Source of the DNA: an uncultured Dehalococcoidia bacterium
Lineage (GTDB): Bacteria; Chloroflexota; Dehalococcoidia; Lucifugimonadales; UBA3495
DNA: 64,000 nt
Assembly: GCA_958296225.1 (NCBI GenBank)
Contig: OY282456.1
Span: 2,914,001-2,978,000 of the forward strand
Direction of reading: 5' to 3'
The notes below the pieces were generated by a model, which saw only the letters and a program-made list of their open reading frames with translations, did no database searches and was not told the origin of the DNA. Below are positions 34,254 to 42,583 of this stretch, one piece after another. The translations under genes were made by a program, and so were the position numbers. How positions within the stretch are numbered: the first letter of the stretch is position 1; each line of letters begins with the position of its first letter.

Positions 34254-35747
34254 ATGATGCGACTGAAAGGCGCGCCTGAATCGCGGCCAGCAACGGCGGA
34301 CGCGCCAGCAGTCCCGGCCACCACCGGCGGGCAGGATGTGCTGGTGGTGTTCGCGACCTCGGTCGGCATGGCGGGGCTGAACCTGCTGGTACAGGCGATG
34401 CTGGCCTATACGCTGCTCCCCGAAGGCCGGGGGGCCTACGCCGTCTGCATGGTGTTCGGGGCGCTGCTGGCCCTGGTTTTCACGCCGGGGGCGGCGCAAG
34501 GCACGCAGTACTTTGTCGCGGCGCGGCAGATGAGCGTTTCGCAAGGCGTGTCCGCTATGCTCATCATCAGCCTTGCCGGGGGAGGACTGGCCGCCGCGCT
34601 GGCGGTTCCGCTGCTCTACGGCGACCTCGCCTACTTTCAGAAAGCGGAGACGCACACGTTCCTGCTGTCGCTGGTACTGGTTCCGGCGGGGGCGGTCTCC
34701 TTCGGGGTGCACCAGCAGCTGATTGCGCTCCGGCGTTTCCGGCGGTTGGCGGTCTTTTCACTGCTCCGCGTCGCGGCTAACGTGCTTGGCGCCCTGGTCC
34801 TGGTCTGGCGCCTGGGATTTGGAGTAGAGGGGGCCATCATCGCGTTTGCCGTCGGCCATTGCGTGATGACGGCGACCGGTCTGGCTGACCTGCGGCGGCA
34901 TTGCGGCCTGGCCTTGGCGCTGCCCACCCGGTCGAATCTCGCCCGCATTCTCGGCTACGGCCTAAAGCACCATGTCGCGTGGATTGGCACCGTCATGGAA
35001 CTGCAAATCGGAATCCTGATGATGGGAATGCTCGCCAGCCGGGCCGACATTGGACTGTTCTCAGCGGCCAGCACGCTGATGGTTGGGTTCGCATTGCTCT
35101 CCAACGCGGTGGGTACGGCGCTGTTTCCGCGTGTTGCCGGCCGGGAGTGCGGCGAACTGGTGGCGCTCTGCCTGCGGCTGGTGGGCGTGGCCACCGCCGC
35201 GGCGCTGCTGCCCTTTCTCATACTCAGCGCGCCACTGGTGCGCCTGCTGCTTTCGGAAGCCTTCCTGCCGGCGGTTCCGCTGCTGTGGATTATCGCGCCC
35301 GGCATACTGGCCCTGGCGCTCTCCGGCATACTTATGACGCACTTCAAAGGCGTTAACCGCCCGGAGGTCTGTTCGTGGGCGGTATTGCTGGGATTATGCG
35401 TCAATCTCGGCGCGCTGCTGCTGCTCTACCCGAAGCTTGGCGTGGCCGCGGCCGCCTGGTCAATGACCATCGGTATGCTGTGCCGCTGCTGCTTCCTCGC
35501 CATAGTTTTCCATCGCGCCACTCAAATGGCCTGGCTCGCCACCTGGCTGCCGCGACGCAGTGACGTAAGTTTCCTGTGGGCCGCCGGCCGCTCCGTGCTG
35601 GCCCGGAGCACACCGCCGTCATTCCCGCCCCACCATCGTCATTCCCGTGAAAACGGGAATCCGGCGCCCGAATCTGCCAGTACCGTCGTGGAATCGTCCA
35701 CATTGCGGTCTATGGATTCCCGCAGGCGCGGCAATGACGAGGAATAG
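34254..35747 (+). CDS. Polysaccharide flippase (Wzx/MurJ-like) with repeat-derived C-terminal tail
   Basis: A membrane protein of about 497 aa with 12-14 hydrophobic segments. The N-terminal core DVLVVFATSVGMAGLNLLVQAMLAYTLLPEGRGAYAV is the flippase signature; the last helix ends near WSMTIGMLCRCCFLAIVF. The last 40 or so codons (HHRHSRENGNPAPES to MDSRRRGNDEE) come from a CATTCCCGTGAAAACGGGAATCC-type dispersed repeat, so the original stop has been replaced. The frame opens at 34227 within another repeat; ATG 34254 or 34257 is the likelier start. Second flippase of the window, not closely similar to 12766-14112. Confidence 0.82.
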   Translation: MMRLKGAPESRPATADAPAVPATTGGQDVLVVFATSVGMAGLNLLVQAMLAYTLLPEGRGAYAVCMVFGALLALVFTPGAAQGTQYFVAARQMSVSQGVSAMLIISLAGGGLAAALAVPLLYGDLAYFQKAETHTFLLSLVLVPAGAVSFGVHQQLIALRRFRRLAVFSLLRVAANVLGALVLVWRLGFGVEGAIIAFAVGHCVMTATGLADLRRHCGLALALPTRSNLARILGYGLKHHVAWIGTVMELQIGILMMGMLASRADIGLFSAASTLMVGFALLSNAVGTALFPRVAGRECGELVALCLRLVGVATAAALLPFLILSAPLVRLLLSEAFLPAVPLLWIIAPGILALALSGILMTHFKGVNRPEVCSWAVLLGLCVNLGALLLLYPKLGVAAAAWSMTIGMLCRCCFLAIVFHRATQMAWLATWLPRRSDVSFLWAAGRSVLARSTPPSFPPHHRHSRENGNPAPESASTVVESSTLRSMDSRRRGNDEE

Positions 35748-35775
35748 CGGCAATGACGGTATAATGTTGGGAGAC
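35618..35775. repeat. REP-like repeats overlapping the flippase 3' end, with a -10 box
   Basis: Contains CGTCATTCCCGTGAAAACGGGAATCC (35638-35663, a 10-bp-class hairpin), GGATTCCCGCAGGCGCGGCAATGACGA, and GCAATGACGGTATAATGTTGGG (35750-35771). The last part matches 19640-19660 (CAATGACAGTATAATGTTAG) almost exactly and supplies TATAAT (35759-35764) ahead of the aspartyl protease gene. Confidence 0.6.
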
Positions 35776-35824
35776 TGGGTGAGTCTCAAACCAAACCAAA
35801 ACGGCCGGACGGCAAGGATGCGAC

Positions 35825-36184
35825 ATGGGAATATTTGCGGTTACGATTGGCCTTGGGCACCCGCGAGGCGACGACTTGGTCCCGGTATCGGCAACGGTGG
35901 ATACCGGAGCCGCTCACTCGATGATGCCAGAATCATTGCTCCTGCAACTCAGTATGACGCCCCTGGAACGGATCAGCTACGCCTTCGCCGACGGACGCAT
36001 GGCAGAATACGGCTACGGTATGGCCCGCTTCGGCATTGACGGTCGCGAGTGGTCCTGCCCGGTCATTTTCGGCCCCGACGACGAATACCTGCTGGGCGCA
36101 ACCACCCTGGAGATTTTCAACCTGACCGCAGACCCGGCGGGCCAACGGCTGCTCCCGGCGACATACCGCGCCCGGCCAATCTGA
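35825..36184 (+). CDS. Retropepsin-like aspartyl protease domain protein
   Basis: A 119-aa single-domain protein of the clan AA type. The catalytic motif is VSATVDTGAAHSMMPESLL (D-T-G-A), and the second hallmark is FGPDDEYLLGATTLEIFNL (LLGxxxLE). As in other bacterial members, the single domain would need to dimerise to form an active site. No signal peptide or membrane segment is visible. It precedes the DUF104 antitoxin gene by 37 bp; such single-domain proteases often occur beside toxin-antitoxin-type genes in these bacteria, with no settled function. Confidence 0.8.
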   Translation: MGIFAVTIGLGHPRGDDLVPVSATVDTGAAHSMMPESLLLQLSMTPLERISYAFADGRMAEYGYGMARFGIDGREWSCPVIFGPDDEYLLGATTLEIFNLTADPAGQRLLPATYRARPI

Positions 36185-36221
36185 CCGCCCGCCGGCCCCG
36201 GATTGCTACAGGAGAAACACC

Positions 36222-36527
36222 ATGGTCAAAACCATAAGAGCCAAGTTCCGCAACGGGGCCATCGTGCCGGTAAGCCCTCTGGACATTGACATCAATGGAG
36301 GGGAGGATTTAATCGTAACCATCGACATCCCGCGTCCGGCGCAGGAGCGTCTCAAAAGGATGTCGTCTGATGGTCGCAACAAATACTGGGAGGAGTTTAA
36401 GCAGATGATTTATGAGGAGCGCAGCCGGGGGATACCGGACTGGACGACTCCATCTGCCGCATATTCGCCGGCGAGCGCCGCCGGCTACGCGCTGCCGGAA
36501 ACATCATCGGCGACTTCGCCATCGTAA
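36222..36527 (+). CDS. DUF104 (AF2212-like) antitoxin with abnormal C-terminus
   Basis: A 101-aa protein. The N-terminus KTIRAKFRNGAIVPVSPLDIDINGGEDLIVTIDI is the DUF104 fold (K-x-R-A-x-F-x-N-G-x-I-x-P). From about residue 68 the sequence is read through the start region of a PIN-toxin relic in the wrong frame (TTPSAAYSPASAAGYALPE), giving a nonsense tail. GGAGAAACACC precedes the ATG. DUF104 proteins pair with VapC-like toxins; here the pair is broken. Confidence 0.7.
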   Translation: MVKTIRAKFRNGAIVPVSPLDIDINGGEDLIVTIDIPRPAQERLKRMSSDGRNKYWEEFKQMIYEERSRGIPDWTTPSAAYSPASAAGYALPETSSATSPS

Positions 36528-36622
36528 TCGGCGCCACCGCCCTGCGCCACAACCTGACGCTACTCACCAACAACCGCCGGCGCTTCACCCGGCTGCCGGG
36601 ATTGACCATCATCCCGGTATGA
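36431..36622 (+). pseudogene. VapC/PIN toxin remnant (C-terminal third)
   Basis: In a frame different from the antitoxin: GERRRLRAAGNIIGDFAIVIGATALRHNLTLLTNNRRRFTRLPGLTIIPV then TGA at 36620. This is the distal half of a VapC toxin, including the GDFxIxIGATAL and LLTNN motifs with a late active-site Asp. The N-terminal DTN segment and most of the domain are missing. The antitoxin frame runs into it. Confidence 0.8.
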
Positions 36623-36662
36623 ACCCCCGTCGTTGACTCTCCGCAACCATCCCCGGTTTTCG

Positions 36663-37757
36663 ATGCCAAAAAACGCCAGCCCAAAACCGACTATCCTGCT
36701 CATCGCCCCGCTACAGCTAGCCGGGCCGTCCGCTACCAACATCGTCGGGGGCAACAGGGTAATGGCCGATGAGCAAGTTCGGGAGTTGAGCCGGCGAGGT
36801 TTCAACCTGGAGGCTATCGACACGTCGGGAGGCGTAACCAATCTGTCGCCGTGGCAAATCCGGCTCCGGCGACTGGCCCGGTTCCTGCGGGTAGCCTGGG
36901 GAGCCGCGCAGAAGCTCCGGCGCTCCGATGTCGCCTTCCTCATTATCGCGTCCTATTCGGCAATCAGCCTGGCCGCGTTTTTCTGGGTCGCCTGCAAAAT
37001 TGCGCGCCGGCCTCTGGTGGTGCGTATCACCGGGGGCGACTTGAGGATGGATTACCTGCAATACGGCGCTTTGGCCCGCTGGCTGGCCCACCGAACCTGG
37101 ATGCGCGCGGCGCTGGTGTACGTGGAAACGCAGCAGCTATACCGGGACTTCGACAATCCGCCCAATTTTCGCTGGTTCCCCAACACGAGAGACCTTGCGC
37201 CGCCCGCCGCAATCCGGCGCGATAAGGTGAACAAGCTGATTTTCCTGGCCCGTCTGGAAATGGACAAAGGGCTGGCCGAAGCCCTGGAGGCGAGTCGCCA
37301 TTTGCCCGAAAATTGCCACCTTAATGTCTTCGGCCCCCGTATGTCCGACGCGGACTTTTCCCTTTTTGACGGCCACCCCCGCGCCAGCTACGGCGGCGTT
37401 CTGGCCCCGACGGAGATACCCCAGGCAATGAGCGAACACGACCTGCTGGTGTATCCCAGCTATTTCCGAAGCGAGGGCTATCCCGGCGCCATCCTGGAAG
37501 CCTTCCAGTGCGGCGTGCCCGTGGTGGCAGCCCGGTGGGGCGGAGTTTCCGAGCTTGTCGAGCATGAAGTGAACGGGTTGCTGATTGAACCCCGTTCCGC
37601 CTCCGCAGTCCGGTCGGCCATCGCGCGACTGCTGGCCGACCCCGAGTTATACCGTCGGCTCTGCGCCGGGGCGGCACGCCGGGGGGAGTACTTTCGCAGC
37701 GCAAACTGGTATGACAGCGTGGCGGCCGACTTGCGCGGCCTGTGCCGGAACGGTTGA
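36663..37757 (+). CDS. Glycosyltransferase family 4
   Basis: A 364-aa GT-B enzyme. TILLIAPLQLAGPSATNIVGGNRVM is the acceptor-side N-terminus; LIFLARLEMDKGLAEALEAS and LLVYPSYFRSEGYPGAILEAFQCGVPVVAARWGGVSELV form the donor-binding half with the E-x7-E motif. The ATG at 36663 is chosen; the frame from 36633 runs in from the PIN relic. It belongs with the GT2, flippase and ligase of the forward polysaccharide cluster. Its sugar is unknown. Confidence 0.9.
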   Translation: MPKNASPKPTILLIAPLQLAGPSATNIVGGNRVMADEQVRELSRRGFNLEAIDTSGGVTNLSPWQIRLRRLARFLRVAWGAAQKLRRSDVAFLIIASYSAISLAAFFWVACKIARRPLVVRITGGDLRMDYLQYGALARWLAHRTWMRAALVYVETQQLYRDFDNPPNFRWFPNTRDLAPPAAIRRDKVNKLIFLARLEMDKGLAEALEASRHLPENCHLNVFGPRMSDADFSLFDGHPRASYGGVLAPTEIPQAMSEHDLLVYPSYFRSEGYPGAILEAFQCGVPVVAARWGGVSELVEHEVNGLLIEPRSASAVRSAIARLLADPELYRRLCAGAARRGEYFRSANWYDSVAADLRGLCRNG

Positions 37758-37916
37758 ATCCCCATTTCACAGCGCGGCGCCGGATGGGCCGGATTGGGCG
37801 GTTGGGATGGACAGATTGGCTGCAATCCTGCAAGCCTGAACCCGGTACGGGTTATAATATGGCACTGTCCTACCGTGCCGGAAACCGGCCGACTGCGCCC
37901 AGCCCCGAGGTTCAGG

Positions 37917-38714
37917 ATGACTACCGCCAACACCGCCGCCAAAACGCCGCCATCGCCGGCTCCCGGCCCTTTCCGGCTGCCGGAGCCGCCGCCCCGCGAG
38001 CCCGACGAAATGACCAGTTACGACCACGTGCACAAGCCCGGCAACAGCCACCATCTCATCCAGCACCTGGGCAATCCCGACACTACGCTGGTGGCCGCCG
38101 AGCGCTGGATTGCCCCCGCCCCCCATTCCGGCGCGGCTGGCCGGCGGCGGCCCGACCTGCTGATTGCCTTCAACGTGAACCCGGCGGCCTACGAGGCCAG
38201 CAACGGCTACATCATCTCGGAACAGGGCAAGCCGCCGGACTTCGTGCTGGAAGTCGCTTCCAGGAGCACCGCCGACGTTGACGTTGGGGAGAAACGGCAG
38301 GACTACGCCGCTTTGGGCATCCCTGAATACTGGCGGTTTGACGAAACGGGCGAATATCACGGGGCGCGGCTGGCCGGCGACCGGCTGGGGGCCGGGCAGT
38401 ATCAGCCCATCCCCATCGCGGAGTTGGCGGGAGGCGTTTTGCAGGGGTACAGCGCGGTATTGAACCTGTACCTCCGTTGGGAGGGCGGCCGGCTGGGGTG
38501 GCACGACCCGGCGACGGGACGGCACATCGCGACCTTTGAGGACGAACGCGCCCGCGCTGAGGATGAACGCGCCCGCGCCGATGGCGAGCGGGAAGCCCGG
38601 CTCTATGCCGAGGCTCGCGCTGATGGGGAGCGGGAAGCGCGGCTCCAGGCCGAGGCCCGCGTCCGCGAGCTGGAAGCGGAACTCGCCAGGCTTCAGAGCA
38701 ACCGACCGGATTGA
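37917..38714 (+). CDS. Uma2-family (DUF820) PD-(D/E)XK nuclease-fold protein, copy 1
   Basis: A 265-aa protein. RRRPDLLIAFNVNP and PPDFVLEVASRSTADVDVG provide the Asp and the E-x-S of the Uma2 PD-(D/E)XK site; KRQDYAALGIPEYWRFDETGEY is the family hallmark. A highly charged C-terminal coiled coil has two EDERARA-type heptads and two DGEREARL units. Cellular function is unknown. The gene and its upstream 120 bp, including a TATAAT at 37853, are tandemly duplicated in the next copy. Confidence 0.88.
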   Translation: MTTANTAAKTPPSPAPGPFRLPEPPPREPDEMTSYDHVHKPGNSHHLIQHLGNPDTTLVAAERWIAPAPHSGAAGRRRPDLLIAFNVNPAAYEASNGYIISEQGKPPDFVLEVASRSTADVDVGEKRQDYAALGIPEYWRFDETGEYHGARLAGDRLGAGQYQPIPIAELAGGVLQGYSAVLNLYLRWEGGRLGWHDPATGRHIATFEDERARAEDERARADGEREARLYAEARADGEREARLQAEARVRELEAELARLQSNRPD

Positions 38715-38839
38715 CCTGTGGTTGGGACGGGGCGGATTGGCTGCCATCCCGCCCCGCCGGAACCCGGTACGGGTATAATCCGGTTCACTGTCCTACCGTG
38801 CCGGAAACCGGCCGACTGCGCCCAGCCCCGAGGTTCAGG

Positions 38840-39700
38840 ATGACTACCGCCAACACTGCCGCCAAAACGCCGCCATCGCCGGCTCCCGGCCCTTTCCGGC
38901 TGCCGGAGCCGCCGCCCCGCGAGCCCGACGAAATGACCAGTTACGACCACGTGCACAAGCCCGGCAACAGCCACCATCTCATCCAGCACCTGGGCAATCC
39001 CGACACTACGCTGGTGGCCGCCGAGCGCTGGATTGCCCCCGCCCCCCATTCCGGCGCGGCCGGCCGGCGGCGGCCCGACCTGCTGATTGCCTTCAACGTG
39101 AACCCGGCGGCCTATGAAGCCAGCAACGGCTACATCATCTCGGAACAGGGCAAGCCGCCGGACTTCGTGCTGGAAGTCGCTTCCAGGAGCACCGCCGACG
39201 TTGACGTTGGGGAGAAGCGGCAGGACTACGCCGCTTTGGGCATCCCTGAATACTGGCGGTTTGACGAAACGGGCGAATATCACGGGGCGCGGCTGGCCGG
39301 CGACCGGCTGGGGGCCGGCCAGTATCAGCCCATCCCCATCGCGGAGTTGGCGGGAGGCGTTTTGCAGGGGTACAGCGCGGTATTGAACCTGTACCTCCGG
39401 TGGGAGGGCGGCCGGCTGGGGTGGCACGACCCGGCGACGGGACGGCACATCGCGACCTTTGAGGACGAACGCGCCCGCGCCGAGGACGAACGCGCCCGCG
39501 CTGAGGATGAACGCGCCCGCGCTGAGGACGAACGCGCCCGCGCTGAGGACGAACGCGCCCGCGCTGATGGCGAGCGGGAAGCGCGCCTCTATGCCGAAGC
39601 CCGCGCCGATGGGGAGCGGGAAGCGCGGCTCCAGGCCGAGGCCCGCGTCCGCGCGCTGGAAGCGGAACTCGCCAGGCTTCAGAGCAACCGGCCGGACTGA
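38840..39700 (+). CDS. Uma2-family protein, copy 2
   Basis: A 286-aa near-identical tandem copy of the previous gene (start MTTANTAAKTPPSPAPG, the same catalytic motifs). The main difference is the C-terminal coiled coil: five EDERARA-type 7-residue units instead of two, encoded by a 21-bp repeat at about 39463-39567. This exactly explains the 21-residue length difference. The upstream copy of the leader carries TATAAT at 38774. Confidence 0.88.
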   Translation: MTTANTAAKTPPSPAPGPFRLPEPPPREPDEMTSYDHVHKPGNSHHLIQHLGNPDTTLVAAERWIAPAPHSGAAGRRRPDLLIAFNVNPAAYEASNGYIISEQGKPPDFVLEVASRSTADVDVGEKRQDYAALGIPEYWRFDETGEYHGARLAGDRLGAGQYQPIPIAELAGGVLQGYSAVLNLYLRWEGGRLGWHDPATGRHIATFEDERARAEDERARAEDERARAEDERARAEDERARADGEREARLYAEARADGEREARLQAEARVRALEAELARLQSNRPD

Positions 39701-39715
39701 CCCAGGGGTAAACCT

Positions 39716-41437
39716 ATGCTGTCGCTGCTGCCGCCTCTGGAACGGAGATTGGGGTTCGTCGCCATTCCGTGCGTTGCCTTTGCCTTCTGGACTCTGCTCG
39801 TCCTGGCCCAGATTAACCTGCAAGGGCCGGTGATAAGGCCGCTGGTGCTGGGGGTGATGCTGGTATGCTGTCTGCTGGCGCTGGGTTTCGTCAGCGTCCG
39901 CCGGTGGCCGGCGGTTGGGATGCCCGGAGCGTTAATCCTGGCTGCAATGGCCGTCTATCTGGTCATTGCTACTGCCGTCCTGCTGTTCAGCGACGCCCAG
40001 TTGCTGGTCAAGGACGTGGCGCGTCAAGCCTTTTTCTTGTTCGTTACCCTGGCGGCCATACTTGGCGCGCGCGCGCTCCTGGAGCGAATGGGAGTGGCGG
40101 CGCTGCTGCAATGGGCGCTGGTGGTTCTGACGGCAAGCTGCGTCGTCATTGTGGCCTCGCTGCCCCTGCGAGGGCTTGGCCTGTTGCCGGAGTACTGGAT
40201 GGCCCGCGCCACCGGCGCTTTCACCGACCCCAACGACGCCGGATTTATCGCGTGTATGACGGTCGCACTGGCATTGGCATTGCTGTACCACGTCCGGCAG
40301 CGCCGGCTGGCCTATCCGGCTTTCGTCCTGGGATATGGCGCGGCATTTATGTCGTTTTCCCATACGGCAATGATTGTGATGAGCGTGATACTGGTATTGT
40401 TTCCGCTGTTGCACGTCCGCCGCTGGCGGCAAAACCTCTGGCCTGGCGGGCTGTCGGTACTGGGCATAGCCGGCGTCCTGTTGTACTTCGCCATCAACCT
40501 GCAGGTGCTGGCGCCGTTCCCGTCGCCGGACGGCAGCAGCCAGCCTGAGACCGTGCAAGTAGAGTCGATATTGCCAGGCATGGCGAAGCTGGCATTTCCC
40601 GCCGGCGAGGCTGGGATTAGGGACACGAATAAAGAGAGGATGGTGGGGGACGTCATCAGTGTTTACCTGGTTAACGATGAGCTCCACCGGGCTGACGACG
40701 ACCCCGTTCAACGCTGGCACTGGCAGCGGGCCGACGCCCGGGCCGGCGACGCCAATACGCCCGACGATGCTACCTGGAGCGCCATCGACGGCGCCCGGTC
40801 TTACAAATACATTGGCGGCGCCCGGTCTTACGAATACATTACGACCGCCGCCGACGCGGGCAAGTTCTTGCGCGCCCACGTTTCCTACGAAAAGGACGGC
40901 CTGACCTACCGGGTGCAGACCGGCGCTGTAGGCCCGATAGGCGTGCTTACCCGACGAGAACAGGCAATCCAGATGGTGGAGACAATCCGAGGGGAATCCA
41001 TAACCCTTAGTGAGGGAGGTCTGGCGCGGCGGATTGACCTGTGGCAACTGGGCGGCGCAATGTTCCTGGAATCGCCCCTGGTGGGCCATGGCCTGTACCG
41101 GCTTCACTACATCGAAGGCACGCCCCTGAACAACCAGAGATTGCCGGCCGGCGTCCACAACGTGTACCTGATGCTGGCCGGCGAATCGGGCGTCGTACCG
41201 TTGGCGTTATACCTGCTGTGCCTGTTCTTTTTGCTGCGGACGCTCTGGACAACGCCGATGTCCCCGGGCAGAGACACCGTCGTCGGATGGACAGTTGTGA
41301 TGGCCCTGTTCAGTATGTCTTTCCAGCACTTGCTCACCATGGGGGCGTACAATTTCCTGATCGGGTTGAGCTGCGCGCTGGCGGCGTTCCTCGTTCAGGG
41401 GCAGAGGGTTCAGGGGCAGAGGGAGCCAACCGATTAG
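39716..41437 (+). CDS. O-antigen ligase family protein with the same extracytoplasmic insert
   Basis: A 573-aa polytopic membrane protein of the Wzy_C family. The ligase motif is LPAGVHNVYLMLAGESGVVPL near residue 480. The insert, at about residues 313-408, has RWHWQRA, DATWSAIDGARSYKYI and GKFLRAHVSYE, closely matching the insert in the ligase at 10895-12766. It also carries a 27-bp internal duplication (40790-40840: GARSYKYIG, GARSYEYI). The gene starts 15 bp after Uma2 copy 2 and closes the forward polysaccharide cluster. Confidence 0.82.
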   Translation: MLSLLPPLERRLGFVAIPCVAFAFWTLLVLAQINLQGPVIRPLVLGVMLVCCLLALGFVSVRRWPAVGMPGALILAAMAVYLVIATAVLLFSDAQLLVKDVARQAFFLFVTLAAILGARALLERMGVAALLQWALVVLTASCVVIVASLPLRGLGLLPEYWMARATGAFTDPNDAGFIACMTVALALALLYHVRQRRLAYPAFVLGYGAAFMSFSHTAMIVMSVILVLFPLLHVRRWRQNLWPGGLSVLGIAGVLLYFAINLQVLAPFPSPDGSSQPETVQVESILPGMAKLAFPAGEAGIRDTNKERMVGDVISVYLVNDELHRADDDPVQRWHWQRADARAGDANTPDDATWSAIDGARSYKYIGGARSYEYITTAADAGKFLRAHVSYEKDGLTYRVQTGAVGPIGVLTRREQAIQMVETIRGESITLSEGGLARRIDLWQLGGAMFLESPLVGHGLYRLHYIEGTPLNNQRLPAGVHNVYLMLAGESGVVPLALYLLCLFFLLRTLWTTPMSPGRDTVVGWTVVMALFSMSFQHLLTMGAYNFLIGLSCALAAFLVQGQRVQGQREPTD

Positions 41438-41497
41438 GCGATTTTTTGCCGGGATGCACCGGACGGAGGGCCAGGCGCCTAACTCCATGTCACCCTC

Positions 41498-42457
41498 TTA
41501 CTCTTGCTCATCATCCGGGTGCGTGCTGATAAACCGCCCCGCCCGCGCCGGGTCGATGTGTGGGGCGCGCACTGCTACGCCGGCCTGCTCTTCCTGCAAA
41601 CGCACCGTTATGCTACTATCCGATTCGGCCCAGCCCCGGTTCATGGCTTGCAGGGCGATTTGCTCGGCCAGGGTGGACAGGGGCATAGGCACGTCGTACT
41701 CGCGGGCCAGTTCCGTCGCCAGCGAGATGTCCTTGAAAGCCAGGTTCAGCGCAAAGCTGGCCGGCTCAAACTGCCCGCGAAACATGGTGCGAACCAGGCC
41801 CTCGTGCAGCACCCGCATCCGGCCCAGGGAGCCACGGCGGATGCACTCCCACAGCGCCTCCGGCTCCACGCCGGCCTTGACGCCCAGGGTCAGGCCCTCG
41901 GCGATGGCCTGGCGCACGCTGTGGCCAATCATGTTGTGCACCAGCTTGGCCACGCTGCCCGCGCCAATCTCCCCGGCGTAAAACACCTTGTCGCCAAAGG
42001 CATCCAGCACCGGCTTCACCCGCTCAAACACCTCCCGGTCGCCGCCCACCATCACCGCCAGGTTGCCCGACGCTGCCCCCGACTTGCCCCCGCTCACCGG
42101 AGCGTCCAGCACGTGGCAGCCTTTGGCGCGAAACTGCGGCTCAATCTCCCGAATCAGCGTGGGCCGGCTGGAGGACAGGTCAATATAGACGCTGCCGGCG
42201 CGGATGCCTTCCAGCACGCCGGAGTTGCCCAGCGCCACCGACTCCACTTCGTAAGGCCCTGGCAGCGAGGTAAAGGTAATATCGCTGCCGGCGGCCACTT
42301 CGGCAGGCGTATTAGCCAACCGCGCCCCGCCTTCCAGCAGAGGCCGCGCCGCTTCCTCGCGCAGGTCGTACACAATCATGGGATAGCCGGCCCGCTGGAT
42401 GTTAGCCGACATCCCGCCGCCCATGTTGCCCAGGCCGATAAAACCTACCGTTTCCAT
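41498..42457 (-). CDS. NAD(P)-dependent 3-hydroxyacid dehydrogenase (3-hydroxyisobutyrate dehydrogenase family)
   Basis: A 319-aa oxidoreductase. The Rossmann motif is TVGFIGLGNMGGGMSANIQRAGYP; the catalytic region has CHVLDAPVSGGKSGAASGNLAVMVGG, and the substrate-binding helix has GAGSVAKLVHNMIGHSVRQA with the active-site Lys. Candidate substrates are 3-hydroxyisobutyrate, tartronate semialdehyde or a related beta-hydroxyacid. ATG 42457 is used; an in-frame ATG at 42475 would add six residues. A C-terminal 25-residue tail is extra. Confidence 0.88.
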   Translation of the reverse strand: METVGFIGLGNMGGGMSANIQRAGYPMIVYDLREEAARPLLEGGARLANTPAEVAAGSDITFTSLPGPYEVESVALGNSGVLEGIRAGSVYIDLSSSRPTLIREIEPQFRAKGCHVLDAPVSGGKSGAASGNLAVMVGGDREVFERVKPVLDAFGDKVFYAGEIGAGSVAKLVHNMIGHSVRQAIAEGLTLGVKAGVEPEALWECIRRGSLGRMRVLHEGLVRTMFRGQFEPASFALNLAFKDISLATELAREYDVPMPLSTLAEQIALQAMNRGWAESDSSITVRLQEEQAGVAVRAPHIDPARAGRFISTHPDDEQE

Positions 42458-42583
42458 AACGTTCACTTGCTCCATTAGTTAGTATGGCAGCGGCAGTATA
42501 ACCGATGCGAATCTGGTTAGAGTTGTCAGGCCCCCGGTCAAATGCTACACTTTTCCCATTCCAACCCCCAACCCGGACGCAGG

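Larger units (their letters stand above)
37797..39700 (+). repeat. Tandem duplication, about 0.92 kb unit
   Basis: Unit 1 is about 37797-38714, unit 2 about 38717-39700. Similarity starts upstream of the genes (GATTGGCTGCAATCC vs GATTGGCTGCCATCC) and includes CCCGGTACGGG and the promoter-like TATAAT. Few substitutions separate the copies, apart from the 63-bp expansion of the heptad repeat. Confidence 0.9.
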
